A stretch of DNA of 64,000 nt from contig CM068314.1 in NCBI GenBank assembly GCA_034766995.1, positions 11,395,701 to 11,459,700 of the forward strand, given 5' to 3'. Made by a program: the position numbers and the translations under genes. Positions 10,326 to 21,807 of this stretch are shown here, one piece after another. This DNA is from Acanthacorydalis orientalis (Eukaryota > Arthropoda > Insecta > Megaloptera > Corydalidae). The notes beneath the pieces are model-generated. The model did not search any database, had not been told where the DNA came from, and saw nothing but the letters and a program-made list of their open reading frames with translations. Within the stretch, counting starts at the first letter, position 1. Every line of letters starts with the position of its first letter.

Positions 10326-11335
10326 TATTACTTGGCAATATATTTGATAAAAAAATATTTAAAGCATATTTATTTTTCTATGCTATAACTATGCTTGAAA
10401 TTAAAATATTTCTGCTTTGGTAAAATTGAATGTCGGTATAAATTTAAAAAGATTAGCTTTTTTGAATTTGAATAATTGTATAAAATAACTTAATAAATAT
10501 TAATTAAGTCTCACTTCTAGTAGTTCTTTGTGTACTAGTAAATTAAATCATGTTCATTAAACTTGTTAAGAATAAGTTTATGAGTACAGTCAGATCCACT
10601 GGTAACATTAGCCACTACCATCAAGTACTAACTGCAATCTTTTGTAAAAGATTATAAACATGACCCGGTAACTAACTTCGCAATTTACAAGATAAATTAG
10701 TATCATTATTTAATATCAACGTCTTAAACATAAAACTCTAAATATTTAATTTTAAAATGAAAATATAATCAAGATATTCAATGAAACAAATATACTGTAC
10801 GCATGTAAAGACATTTTTAAATATTTATTCAACTGACATTGTCCAAGTACATCCGAACCATTTTAAGCACCGATCTGATTTCATTGAATACCTCTCATGA
10901 TTGTTTGATAAATGAATCTCTTTGACATGCCTTAGCACCTTTAATATCAATCAATATGATTCCCTTTTTACGTAACAACATATTTATACATTTTTGTAAA
11001 TATTGAAATGTATACAAATTCTCGAATAAAAAATAAATGATCATTATCTGTGTGACTAATTGGTATGACGCATACAAAAATCATATTTTTCTTGGCGTTT
11101 TGCAACGACCGCGACAAGAACATTTTCTGACATTGATAACGTCAACAAATTTTATGCAATAAACTAAACAATATAGTTTAAGGTACAGTTGATAATTTTG
11201 AATATACTGTCAGCACTACGAATATCCACTGCTGACAGTGTTCTTGGCAACAATTTTATAATACAGGTATTTATATATATATATATATATATAACACTGT
11301 ATTCATCAAGCAGGTGATGATGAGTATATGATTAC

Positions 11336-11347
<12 letters not shown>

Positions 11348-11405
<58 letters not shown>
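11348..11405. repeat. (AT)n microsatellite
   Basis: TA run of about 58 bp with a single CA break, preceded by a short (CATA)n stretch. A smaller (AT)n lies at 11272-11292. Confidence 0.95.
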
Positions 11406-11602
11406 TGCAGATTTTCTTCAGTTTACGTAGGTGTACGAAAGTATGTTTCTCATCATCAGGTATAAGTATTTGATTGGAAGAATGAGTCTTACGAAATTAT
11501 TTTCGTATAAAATATAATCTGTTCGTTGCGATGAACGATATTTAATTAAAATTTTCTTCAAATTGAATTTAAATGAATTCTTTTTTAAGAAATTTACACA
11601 CC

Positions 11603-11615
<13 letters not shown>

Positions 11616-11648
<33 letters not shown>
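11616..11648. repeat. (CA)n/(AT)n microsatellite
   Basis: A CA-rich run (11597-11616) passes into a TA run of about 32 bp. It ends about 20 bp before the family C copy that starts at 11668. Confidence 0.9.
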
Positions 11649-11653
<5 letters not shown>

Positions 11654-11667
11654 CACACATATATATT

Positions 11668-11885
11668 AGATGTACAAATTAATTCGGTACATTTATAACA
11701 AAAATGAATATTAACGGAAAAAGGAATAAATTTCAATCCTCAGATGGAGTAAAATTATATTAAATAACAGAGGATTATTTTGTATATCTTTACTTCATCT
11801 ATCAGTTAACTGACGAATCCCTTGTTAAAAAAAATATGGAGGCTTTGAGTCGATGAAGTCAATGCATTTCTGTTATACTATTTGA
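11668..11885. mobile_element. Family C element, 5' truncated copy (inverse orientation)
   Basis: It starts with TTAGATGTACAAATTAATTCGG and then matches the inverse-oriented copy at 19961: 'ttcatctatcagttaactga', 'cgaatcccttgttaaaaaaa', 'aggctttgagtcgatgaag'. It stops after the 'atgcatttc' block, with the rest lost. Confidence 0.65.
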
Positions 11886-12479
11886 GAATATGTTAATAAT
11901 TTATTTATCTACATATATATTTTGAAATTCGATATTCACACTTTAAAAAAATCATTATAATTTCTAGAACGATTGATGTGTCAAAATGAAACCCACGATG
12001 ACTGCTTTTTTCACGTTTGAAATCACCAGTAGTTAAATCTAGCCAATTAAGTAGGTGGTTGACGTTTTCAATAAACAGAATGAGTATTGTTTGTCGGAAA
12101 ATGCTACATTAATGTGCAATGTTCTACTAAGTTTTATTAACATTTTCTGAAATAATTTCATTAATAATTATTTTTACATTAAACTCAATGAGTACTTATT
12201 AATAAAATGTACTAAAGAAAACTGTTAATTATTTAATATTAAAAATTTATATTTTATTGTTTAATTTTAAACATTAAAACTATGAGCAACTTTAAATTTA
12301 ACAAGTTTTACTTAAATGGTTTGTTATAAATATTACACTGAATAAATTTAAACATTGTAGGTTAACTATATAATTAATAGGAAAAACAAACAAATATCAA
12401 ATGATAGTCTTGTTATTTTTTTAAGACTTATTGTTAGATTTTTAAAAAATCTTATTATATTACCAATTATATATAAGTG

Positions 12480-12574
12480 GTTATTTAACATTTTGGTGCT
12501 ACGTCATCCGAAAGTAGGTGACGGGTATGTTTTACCGGGGGTTCCTTAGCGCAGCGAGTAGGGAGTGAAACCCA

Positions 12575-12628
<54 letters not shown>
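12480..12628. repeat. GC-rich module joined to (TA)n
   Basis: A GC-rich 90-bp stretch (12490-12576) holding 'agcgcagcgagtaggg' runs directly into a 52-bp (TA)n tract (12577-12628). The same core followed by (TA)n occurs inverted at 53562-53640. This suggests the 3' end of a mobile element with a TA tail. The family is not recognised. Confidence 0.5.
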
Positions 12629-12632
<4 letters not shown>

Positions 12633-12720
12633 GTAAAAATAATTCGGTGACTTTAAATTGAATCAAACATAACTCTGTTTTAAATTAAACTCAACTGTCG
12701 CCCAAAAATGGACGACATTT
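12629..12720. mobile_element. Family C element, terminal fragment
   Basis: It begins AAGGTGTAAAAATAATTCGG directly at the end of a (TA)n tract and continues 'tttaaattgaatcaaacata', 'actctgttttaaattaaa', as in the other copies. It breaks off after about 90 bp. Confidence 0.6.
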
Positions 12721-12748
12721 TCTTTTACTCTAATAGGAAATATTTTGT

Positions 12749-12772
12749 TATATATATATATATATATATATA
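12749..12772. repeat. (AT)n microsatellite
   Basis: Pure TA run of 24 bp. Confidence 0.9.
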
Positions 12773-12889
12773 ATATCGGATAAAAATAATAGAATATCAT
12801 CTTCTTAGTGCACTGGATATACATTTAAAGCAAAATTATTAAAAATTACATTTATTTTGAATGATAATCTTTGAAGTAATCTATGCATA

Positions 12890-13143
12890 CTTGTGGCTTC
12901 GCTAGGCATGTCGGACAATATGTTACTTTCTTTTACATTTTTCTTTACCTTTGAACGCTCTGAACATTTTCTACCCTTTTCCTAAAATTGAGATAACGTG
13001 TGTAGCACTTCGCGGTCGTTTGGAGCAGTGTTTGTGTTTTAAGATAAGAAGCGCAAGTGGCAAAATTCGACTGACAGCCGCGGTTTCGTGATGTGAACCT
13101 GCAGGGAGCACAATCGAAAAGCGCTGGGCACTCAACGAGTTAA
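12890..13143. mobile_element. Possible piggyBac-like terminal fragment
   Basis: The block is CpG-rich and GC-richer than its surroundings, and ends 'gcgctgggcactcaacgag' followed by TTAA at 13140-13143. A TTAA abutting a TTAACYCGTTGAGTGCC-like end is typical of piggyBac-type insertions. A similar end lies at 60920-61281. No transposase is present and the left end is unclear, so this is tentative. Confidence 0.35.
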
Positions 13144-13493
13144 ATATAAAAATTAAATACAGAATTGTTTTTGTATTGCTCTCTTTTTCTAGTCAAATTT
13201 AAAGATGTTAATAATATCACAAACAATGCTTCGTAATAATCTAGAAATGAGTTTGGTAATAATTTTTGAGTCATATATTAAATTTCAACGGACTAAAAAT
13301 TTGATAACAATTTCAAAATCGTATTAGTAGATAATAGAAAATAGAATACGAAGAAAAATGCGCAATACATGGTGAGTAATGAGACTTGTCGATGAAAAAG
13401 TGTAAGTGTAGGTGTACGTCGAAAGAAATCCTTTCAAAAAAATATATGTTCAACTGGAATTTAGTTTAAAAATAATCATGGACCGTTTAGAAT

Positions 13494-13496
<3 letters not shown>

Positions 13497-13535
<39 letters not shown>
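13497..13535. repeat. (AT)n microsatellite
   Basis: TA run of about 39 bp, followed by CACATATATGC. Confidence 0.95.
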
Positions 13536-13543
<8 letters not shown>

Positions 13544-13934
13544 TGCTCATATGTTCGTACCTATGGAGATGTTGTTTTCTCGCTAGGTGACATTTTGCTC
13601 TTTCATGTGAATCACGACGATACGAATTTCGTTTCTATATTGTAAGACACACATTTCATTCCGTGATTTCGGCACCAGTTTCGAAAATAGAACCGCGTCG
13701 ACTCAGACATACAAATATTTTTGTCATCAACATCATCTTAATTTCAATTCAAGATTTTATTTTCTTACAACATATTTATTGGAGATTATCGAATGATATT
13801 TTATACGATGTATACATTTTATGATTGATAATTTATTGTGTTCGTTTTTGCAGTCTTCGTTCTCTTTTAAGAAATAAAATAGATTTTAAAATTTCTTCAT
13901 AAATATTTAAAAAAGTATGTACAGTTTCAAACTT

Positions 13935-14120
13935 ATGTTTTCACAAACGGCTGCCTTTTTCATCTCACTGACCATAATTAAATGTCGATCAAAAATATTT
14001 AATAAATTAATTGAATATTTTTGATCGAAACAATATGGTGTGGTTTGTGGAATAAAAAAAGAATTTATTAGTGAAAGTAAATTTAACCAGAGTCAGAACT
14101 GTTATTCAAACTTATAATTC
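13935..14120. repeat. Fold-back MITE family B, short copy
   Basis: Central palindrome 'gatcaaaaatatttaataaa' / 'ttgaatatttttgatcgaaa', with outer arms 'ctttttcatctcactgacca' and 'gtggaataaaaaaagaattt', 'agtgaaagtaaatttaacca'. This compact copy shows the fold-back architecture best. Confidence 0.65.
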
Positions 14121-14294
14121 AGTAAAAAATAAATTTATTTCTTAAAAAAATATACACTCATAAAAAATAATAAATAGATTTTGCATTAAAATTGATTAAA
14201 TTGTTAGTAAATATTTAACAATTGTACAATTTATAAAATACGGTGGCTGAAAATTTGATATTATCTGATGAGGTCCCTCGGTGAACTTAGAGAT

Positions 14295-14460
14295 ATTAGG
14301 TTGATAGAAAAATAATTGCGGTTTATGACCTTTAAATTCGTATACTATTTCTCTTTTTCGATTTTTCTGTTTTAAGTGGACCAGAACTGTTGGATGATCC
14401 GTAACTCATAAATTTTGTGTAAGCTCTCGAATTATTGTGCGTGACTTTGTTTCGTTATCA
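14295..14460 (-). mobile_element. Mariner family A, 3' end fragment
   Basis: The terminal repeat TTAGGTTGATAGAAAAATAA at the left is followed by the complement of the deletion junction (ACCTTTAAATTCGTATAC) and of the H-L-K-P-L-K-L segment. It is truncated inside the DNA-binding part. Orientation is minus. Confidence 0.75.
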
Positions 14461-14720
14461 GATTACTAAGGAGTAAAAGTAGAAAATAAAGAGAAAGAAA
14501 ATTAAAATGTTCAATATTAAAATGAATTGAAAATAATGTTAAAACTATATTGTAATCTTCATCACTTTTTGAGAATCCGCACAGATATCTTACTTTTTCA
14601 TTATTTCTTTTAATATTTTTTAATGTTTACTCGTTAACCATAATTATTAAAAATAGAAACTTCCCTCTTGTTCCCTCTTTCAAGTATACGAATAAATGAA
14701 TAGCTCAAAGTAACTATTTA

Positions 14721-15050
14721 TTAGGTTGCTAGAAAAATAATTACGGTTTATTATAACCTTTAAATTCATATACATTTTTAATTTAAATGGTTTTATGTGG
14801 CACATAATTGTTGGATAACTAACGTCTAACTTTTGTGTAAGATTTCGAATTGTGATCTCCTTTTTCATGTTTAATTCAATAGCCAAATTTGAAGCAAAAT
14901 TAATAATAAAACCAAAGTCGATGTTACCAAATTACAGACCGAAAAATGCACTTTAAAATGATATTAACATTAATATAATGATATGCCATTTTCATTGAAA
15001 AAAAATAAGGTTAGAATTCAGAAAACAAAAAACAATTATTTTTCTGTCTA
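14721..15050 (-). mobile_element. Mariner family A, twice-deleted miniature copy
   Basis: Terminal repeats TTAGGTTGCTAGAAAAATAA (14721) and TTATTTTTCTGTCTAA (15050) bound a 330-bp element. In minus orientation the transposase start region (M-K-K near the beginning) is joined directly to the I-R-N-L-T-Q-K-L segment, so the first helix-turn-helix is also lost. The remaining frame (14680-14886) ends in the terminal repeat. Confidence 0.75.
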
Positions 15051-15954
15051 ATACTGAAGTCAATATTTTTTTTTAAATAATAAAATATAGTTTATGAACA
15101 TTTAATAATCACGGGATCATTTAATTACAATTAAATTAAATAAAACTGTGTGTCTTGAGGTAACCTCATCGATATAGAAAGTTTAAGTAAGATGAATTAA
15201 CCACACGGATCTTTAGAATATCCTACAAGTCGGGTTGATTAAAATAAGTCTCTCAAGTTTTGAATATACTAAATTACTGATTTAGAGAAAAATATTTGAT
15301 CCGAATTCCTTCCTTAAATCTAACCAGTTAATTAATTTTATCTATTTTATTAATCCAACTTCTATTAAAATATATTTATATAATGTATTAATCATTAATT
15401 ATGTAAATAGCAGACAACAAAAAATCAATTTAGATATTATCTTAAAATATTTCAATATACCGCTTTGTTATCTTATAAGTGAAATGTAGAATATTTTAAA
15501 AAGAAATAAAAATGTTATCTCATACAGAGATCTCATTTTTGAGAAAGGAGATTAAAAATATAATGTAAGGTTCAAAAATTAATTAGTTCAGACTGTTGAC
15601 TTCACATACAAAAAATTATAAATAGCTGTCGTGAGTTTTTCATATAGAGCAGGTAACATTCTTGTCAAAACCAATTTTCTCTATATTTGAATGAAAATGT
15701 AGGTCGGAGTTTAATGACCTGTTCCATATTTTGTAAATAGTATTAGTGTTCAGTTTGCAAAATAATGAATAAATAGATCTGGCAACTGTCTTTACTGACA
15801 GATTTTAAACAGATTGATAAATATACTGAAAAAATACATTAAAATGAAACATTTTCGTATAGAAATTTCAAGACTGTCACTAGCGTTGTTGATATGAAAT
15901 TTTATTTGATATTCATTAGCTATGAAAACATTTTCAAATAATCTGAAAAATATA

Positions 15955-16220
15955 TAACACATGAAATATTAATAAATTTTGATTGATGTTTATGCGGTTT
16001 TTGATGGAAATGTCATCATTTTCGGAACCTTAAAGAACAGAAGATTAACACAGAAAGAAATGTATTTTTGTTCTCTAAAGATGATTTAATTACCGTTAAA
16101 ATGCGAATAAGAAACAATTTTTCACTGATAATCAATAATCAATTAATGAACATTTGTGATTAGAAAAAGTTTGTGTGGTTTAAGGGCGAGTAAAAAAATA
16201 TTACAAATAGCAAATTGACC
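15955..16220. repeat. Fold-back MITE family B copy
   Basis: The internal module 'gatggaaatgtcatcatttt' then 'ccttaaagaacagaag', and the palindromic centre 'gataatcaataatcaattaa', match copies at 7766 and 29490. Confidence 0.55.
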
Positions 16221-16231
16221 AAGGAACTAAT

Positions 16232-16400
16232 ATTAAGTCGGTAAGAAAATAATTACAGTTTCTGTTTTCTGAATTCTAACCTTATATTTTTCAATGAAAG
16301 AGTCATTTCATCGTATTTATGTTAATATCATTTTAATATGCATTTTTCGGTCTGTATTTTAGTAACATTGATTTTGGTTTTATTATTAATTTTGCTTCAG
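16232..16400 (+). mobile_element. Mariner family A 5' end, cut at a gene-derived segment
   Basis: The 5' terminal repeat (AAGTCGGTAAGAAAATAATT) and untranslated region run as in the other copies as far as 'attaattttgcttca'. There the sequence switches without a gap to a copy of the zormin-like Ig exon (16402 on). The switch point shares a few bases (TTCA/CAGTA) with both partners. Confidence 0.75.
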
Positions 16401-16401
16401 T

Positions 16402-16448
16402 ACTTCAATGGAGTATGTCGTTTAACAATACCGCGTGCATTTTCATGT
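16402..16448 (+). pseudogene. Duplicated, inverted piece of Ig exon 33679-33859
   Basis: 'tcaatggagt' to 'ccgcgtgcat' reproduces the 3' part of the minus-strand exon ending at 33679, including the codons for G-V-C-R-L-T-I-P-R-A-F. The donor has decayed (TTTTCATGTAAC here against TTTCCAGGTAAAC in the gene) and the Pro before it reads Ser. It lies on the opposite strand to its parent gene, inside the parent's own intron. It is a dead exon fragment. Confidence 0.85.
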
Positions 16449-16754
16449 AACATTTTCATTTTTATCAAAACTAAGTTATGTATTTACCTGTTAATTCTAA
16501 ACATTAATTGAAAAATGATTTTGTAAATGAATTACTTGAAATTCATTATTAATAATGAATTTTAGATAATAATAATGTAATTAAAAACATTATTTTAAAG
16601 AGCGAGTTTTAATTAATTTTACAAAAATTAAATTTCCGTCTAAATTACATTTATAAATATAATGAAAAAAATTAATAATTCTTGAAATCTTATAAAAAAT
16701 AAGAGTAATTCTTATTACATATTTTTTTGTAAACTGAAATAAAGAAAAAGGAAA
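16449..16754 (+). repeat. Inverted duplicate of zormin intron 19 sequence
   Basis: It continues colinearly with the minus strand of 33678-33374: 'tttttatcaaaactaagtta', 'taatgaattttagataata', 'atgtaattaaaaa', 'ccgtctaaatta', 'gaaatcttataaaaaata'. Identity is roughly 75-80% by eye, with small indels. Together with 16402-16448 and the mariner that follows, it forms one duplicated block. Confidence 0.85.
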
Positions 16755-17311
16755 TTTAGGTTGATAGGAAAATAATTCCGGTTCTTATTTTCTGAATTCT
16801 AACTTTAATTTTTGCCAATGAAAGTGTTATTTCATCATGTTCATGTTAATATCATTTAAAAGTGCATTTTTCGGTCTATGTTTTGAAAACATCAACTTTG
16901 GTTTTATTATTAATTTTACTTCAAATTGGATTATTGAATTAAAGATGGAAAAAAAGCAAATAAGAGCATTTTTTGTATGAGTTCAAAACGGGTGGTAAAG
17001 CAGCAGAAACTGCTCGTAAACTAAATAATGCTTTTGGTGTGAGTACTGTTAAGGAACGTACGGTGCAATAGTGGTTCCAAAAATTCTGTGCTGGGGACGA
17101 GATCCTTGAAAATAAAGAATGTCATGGGCGACCTGATTCAGTTTATAACGACCAACTGAAGGCGTAAGTTGAATCAGAATCACTCACAACAATTCAAGAG
17201 CTTGCACAATAGTTAGGTGTTAATCATCCAACAGTTTTGGACCACTCAAAACAGATTTGTATACGAATTTGAAGGTCATAAACCGCAATTATTTTTCTAC
17301 CAACCATTATA
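16755..17311 (+). mobile_element. Mariner family A copy carried in the duplicate
   Basis: Terminal repeats TTAGGTTGATAGGAAAATAA and TTATTTTTCTACCAACC. A Met near 16945 starts M-E-K-K-Q-I-R, then the V-K-E-R-T-V-Q segment with a stop in place of W, then Q-K-F-C-A-G-D, and the frame ends in the shared internal deletion. It sits at the position equivalent to the mariner at 32842-33373, so the insertion predates the duplication. Confidence 0.8.
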
Positions 17312-18169
17312 CTGTAAATTATGTATTTATTTAAATACATATTATTTAAAAAAATAACTTTATTAATCGAGTTTTTTATTTTTTTAATATCTCTCATGTT
17401 GAATTCTGATAAAAAAATACTACTTATGATCATTCAATTCCATCTTTTATTTTACTACTAAGAATAATCTGAAAACATCTCGATCGTTCAGAATGATACT
17501 TTTAATTATTTTTTTATAAAACAGTTAAAAGTTAAACTATTTTTAATTATCTTATAAATTTATCACATGTCTTTCAAACAAATACAAAACAACAATTAAT
17601 TTCAGTTCCCAAGACGATTTATTCAATCGGAAAAAGAAATACGTAGAGTGATCGTTTGTAGATCGTATAAACATTTCAGTAAAACACGAGAAATTATTGT
17701 TTTCTTTCATACCGTTGTACGTACACCATTTTTCTTAGTCTCTGCTCTAAATATAGATCTCGATTGTATAGCCAAGAATATGTAAAATATGTTAAGTAAA
17801 ACTTTCAGCGACGTCGATTGCAATGTAATTAATATGCAAGGAATTTTAAATATTTGTTTAGTTTGAAAATATATACATATATAAAAAAAGAGAATTTCAT
17901 TCTATTTCAATATTAATATTTGAAACCAATTACAGCAATCTGAAAATAACACATATGCATTTTAATGAGAAGGAATATCTCGAAAATAGAAACATTATGA
18001 ATATTACTGATTTTTATAACAGAAATGTAATTAATATACTTAGGTTGTTTTGAAAAAAGTAATCAGTTGTCGATGGGCCCTAAATCCCCAATAACTAACT
18101 TGAAAAAAGTAAATATAGCTGTAATGTTATTGAATTAAAATATATTTATTTAAAAGGGAGAGATTATTT

Positions 18170-18172
<3 letters not shown>

Positions 18173-18203
<31 letters not shown>
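18173..18203. repeat. (AT)n microsatellite
   Basis: TA run of about 31 bp. Confidence 0.9.
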
Positions 18204-18208
<5 letters not shown>

Positions 18209-19114
18209 AATGCACTGATATGAAGAAATAACATTCTTTTAATATCTTAATACGTTTGTTTTGTCTAGACTAAAAAAAACTAACAAAACAGAATATTATT
18301 GTTTTAAGAGTAGGTTTAGGTCAATCAACCAGTAAAACATATTTTTTGAAAACGTTTATAAATTACACTGACTCAATTTTCATTTATTATACCGTGTTGC
18401 TTTTGGTTTATTTTTGTTTCTATATTGTCCTAGAAACAAATTAATCGGCGAGTATATGTGAAGAGACAAATGTTTAAGGTGTTACTGACCTTTAGGAAAG
18501 GTATGTTGGCATGAAAAATTTTTAAGTGTACACATGTACGCAGAAAATACATTTTTTTCACTTCCTTGTTGTGTACATGAGATGTTTTGAATTAAAAATA
18601 AAATTCCAATAATAAGAAATAATAAAAACATAAAACAGCATTAATATTGAGAGAATTCGTCGACTAAAAATATTAAACCAATGAAAACTGATAAAATATT
18701 TAATCTTAATAGGTGTTTATACAAAAAAAATAACTTTTATTATAAATCTGTTTTTAAAATGTTCTCAAGAGTTATATCGACAAAGATTTAAAAATAAACT
18801 ATCGTGTATTGGTATTATTTTCTAAGCGTTTGTTAAGACCTTTACAATTTTCTATTTTACTGTAATCTTGTTTTAAATAGTGTTTAAAAGAAGATGCAAT
18901 TTTACAATAATAAAAATTATCGCAATGAAACATCTTTTTTCTTTAACTCATTCTTAAAAATAAAAAAAGATAGAAATTGATAATTTAGTTTTAATTATTG
19001 TCTTGTTCTTATTTTAAAAAATGAAGTATTTTATTATTCTGGTTGTAGTTATTTTAATCAAGTCAACATTTTATTAAAATGTTTAGTTTTTCGATTAAAT
19101 TTACGATTTTTGAG

Positions 19115-19400
19115 TTTCACAAATGAATTTTTCACTTCAGTAATTATAAAAAAAAATTCTAATCGAAATTGTTCAATAATTGATCACTGATTATTTTTAA
19201 TTATTGTTTGTTAGCATTTTTTGTACTTTAGCGCTATAAGTGATGAAATCGGTATGGAAATGTATATAGGTAAGAATGAAAAGTGATCAATTTTTAATTG
19301 TTAAACGCTTTTAATCAGATTTTTTTGTGTGGGGTGAATGAAAAATTGATTTGTGAAAATGAATTTAGCCATAGTATTAAAACTATATTGTAAATTTTAT
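19115..19400. repeat. Fold-back MITE family B, near complete
   Basis: Left arm 'tttcacaaatgaatttttca'; centre 'aataattgatcactgatta'; right arm 'gtggggtgaatgaaaaattg', 'aaatgaatttagccatagta', 'ttaaaactatattgtaa'. The arms are inverted relative to each other over about 60 bp. Confidence 0.7.
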
Positions 19401-19960
19401 AAATATTTTAGAACTCACAATAAGTGAAGAAAAAAAGTTTAATGTTTTTATTATAAAGTAAAAATTATAACATTTAGTGTGATAATAAACAAGTAAAACT
19501 GATAAGAACCTCAAATTCGGTGGTGTGGATTCCAAAAAAGAACAATTTTTTGTTTTTTTACTGATTTCCTTTTTAATATATATTTGAATGCTTTTACTAT
19601 TAGAGAAAGTGGATTTAACAAATAGGGATGAAATTTATTTCAAGAATAAGAGACTCGATGAAAAATTTAAGATTCACACAGATGGATTTCATATTTGTCT
19701 GATTTAATTTTAAATACTTTATTATTATTTTCACGAAAACAAAGGAATGCTATTCGTTGACGAAAGTTCGGCCTAATTGAATATACCATAGATGATTTGA
19801 ATACTCAAGACAATACAAGATTGTGAGTTTTTTTCTTTCTTTTAAATTTTTCCATCCGAATTTTACAATTATTTTATGCTTTTAACTAAATAGTGTTAAC
19901 AATAATTCAACGTTCTTTTAGAGAGTTTAGTTCCTATCTGTGTATCCCTTTTAGGAAATA

Positions 19961-20464
19961 TTAGGTGTACAAATTAATTCGATGCCTTTTTTATGGAGAA
20001 TGAATGTTTGCGAATGAATGTTCAATCCTCAAAATACTCCCCTTTAATTTGTATAACTTTCCTTCATTTGTCAGATAACTGACAAATTCCTTCTTGAAAG
20101 AAAAAATGGCGGCTTTGAGTTGATAAATTTGTAATGTATTTCGGACCTCTTCGACTGTTTTAGTATTTTTTTCATATTTTATGCGTCACAAAACCTTCAC
20201 CTAAAGCTGAACAAATCATTCTCGCGGCTTTGACATCATTTTTTTCAACTGGAATGAATTCAATGCCTAATATTCTGTTTTTCGGACGCCATCGTATTCA
20301 TTACTGTTTTGTGAGGTAATGCCTAACTACCTAGCCAAGATATATAGTGTTTTTAAATGTTGAAATTGATGCTTCAAAATCCTAAAACGACGAAAATATA
20401 TTTTAATTTAAAACAAAGTAATAACTGATTCAATTTAAAGCCCTAGAATTAATTTTTACACCTA
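19961..20464. mobile_element. Family C element, complete with both ends
   Basis: The ends TTAGGTGTACAAATTAATTC (left) and the complement of TAGGTGTAAAAATTAATTCT (right) form ~20-bp inverted repeats around a 504-bp body, inserted next to a TA. The reverse strand holds a decayed open stretch (K-T-V-E-E-V-R-N-T-L, then Q-L-K-A-A-I-F) also visible in the copy at 53818-54322. No transposase catalytic motif is seen, so it is non-autonomous or only weakly related to known transposases. It is tentatively Tc1/mariner-like from its size, ends and TA target. Confidence 0.75.
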
Positions 20465-21471
20465 TGCGTTTAATTAGAAATTCTGGTCTCTAATTCGATT
20501 ACACATACTCAACTAATCTTTAATTCAATGATTGAAACTAAAAAAAATAATTTAATTGAAATTTAAAAACGGTACAATATTTCAGTTGATATTTTCTCTC
20601 GAAGACGTCCAATCTTCACACATTAACATTTTCACTGCGAAAAAAAATTTTCAGAAAAATCGCATCGGGCTAAGGCTGTTATGAGAAATAGAACAATGAA
20701 AACAATGCAATGCGTCCATATCCAGGTACAATAATCTCTCTCTATATTTAGTCGGTGAAGAATTACACGAAGGGTGCTAAGTGCTATAATATGTGAAATT
20801 ATATTCGGATAAATTTAAATATTTTATTTAAATTTTTCCCCGGATCTGTAACTGACAATCATATTGAAGAAAAACATATATTATTTATAATTGAAAATTC
20901 TTCTACAAGCTGATTTGATAGTTGAACCAAACGAAATTTTATTATTTTATAAACAATGTACTGTTTCTTTCCATCTCACGTCGATTGAACGCACACATCC
21001 AGAAATATCTGATCGGCCTGACCGTGAAAATTTGGCGATATTTCAACACATGTTCTATTTATTTGTCAAAATACGGAATGTGTACTGTAAAAATTATAAG
21101 TAATGTGAATTCGTACTGTAATAACAGACCAATAATAAGACACACTTCTATGTCGGTTGTCCAAATTGCGTTTATGTGTTTATTATTATATTTTTTAAAT
21201 AATTTCTATTGACGTTTATATTTCCGTTGGTTATTAATAACATGAACATTTTGCACACAAAAACTGATCACGTGGAAAATAATTTCTGTATTGACGACAT
21301 CGTTTAGAATAATTCTGTGTTTTATTTTTATTCTATATAGAAAAAATTTAGATATACGTTATATATATTTTTGAATTTACAAGCAAAATGCATACTTAGA
21401 GATAATTTTGTCATAAATTATATGAATAGTTAGTCTGTTATTTCGTACTTCACGTGACAATTAATGTAGTA

Positions 21472-21807
21472 CAGTGGACCCCCGTATAACGCGGATTCCT
21501 ATAACGCGACGAAAAAATTGCGACCAGTACTCATAAAAAGCGATAAACAATCCCGTATAACGCGTTTTTTTATAATGAAATAACTTACCCAGTCCTTTTT
21601 TTTCTTTTTATTTAACGGAATTTTATTCAAAATGTTTAAGTCATGTTAAATGTTTAAACTTGAATAGATGCATTTGAATCCGCATAAGCAAATTCGTGCA
21701 AAACCGTTGTGCCACACTCATAGTTCGTACATAACACATGTGATTAGTATAACGCGCTTTCCTATAACGCGGAACGTATCCCCCCAGCTTTGTATGGGGG
21801 TTCATTG
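21472..21807. mobile_element. pogo/Tigger-like MITE
   Basis: It starts CAGTGGACCCCCGTATAACG beside TA and ends GTATGGGGGTTCATTG then TA. Internal repeats 'cctataacgcg' face each other at both ends ('ggattcctataacgcg' and 'tataacgcgctttcctataa'). CAGTGGACCCC..ATAACGCGG ends with TA duplication are characteristic of pogo/Tigger elements. At about 336 bp it has no transposase. Confidence 0.75.
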
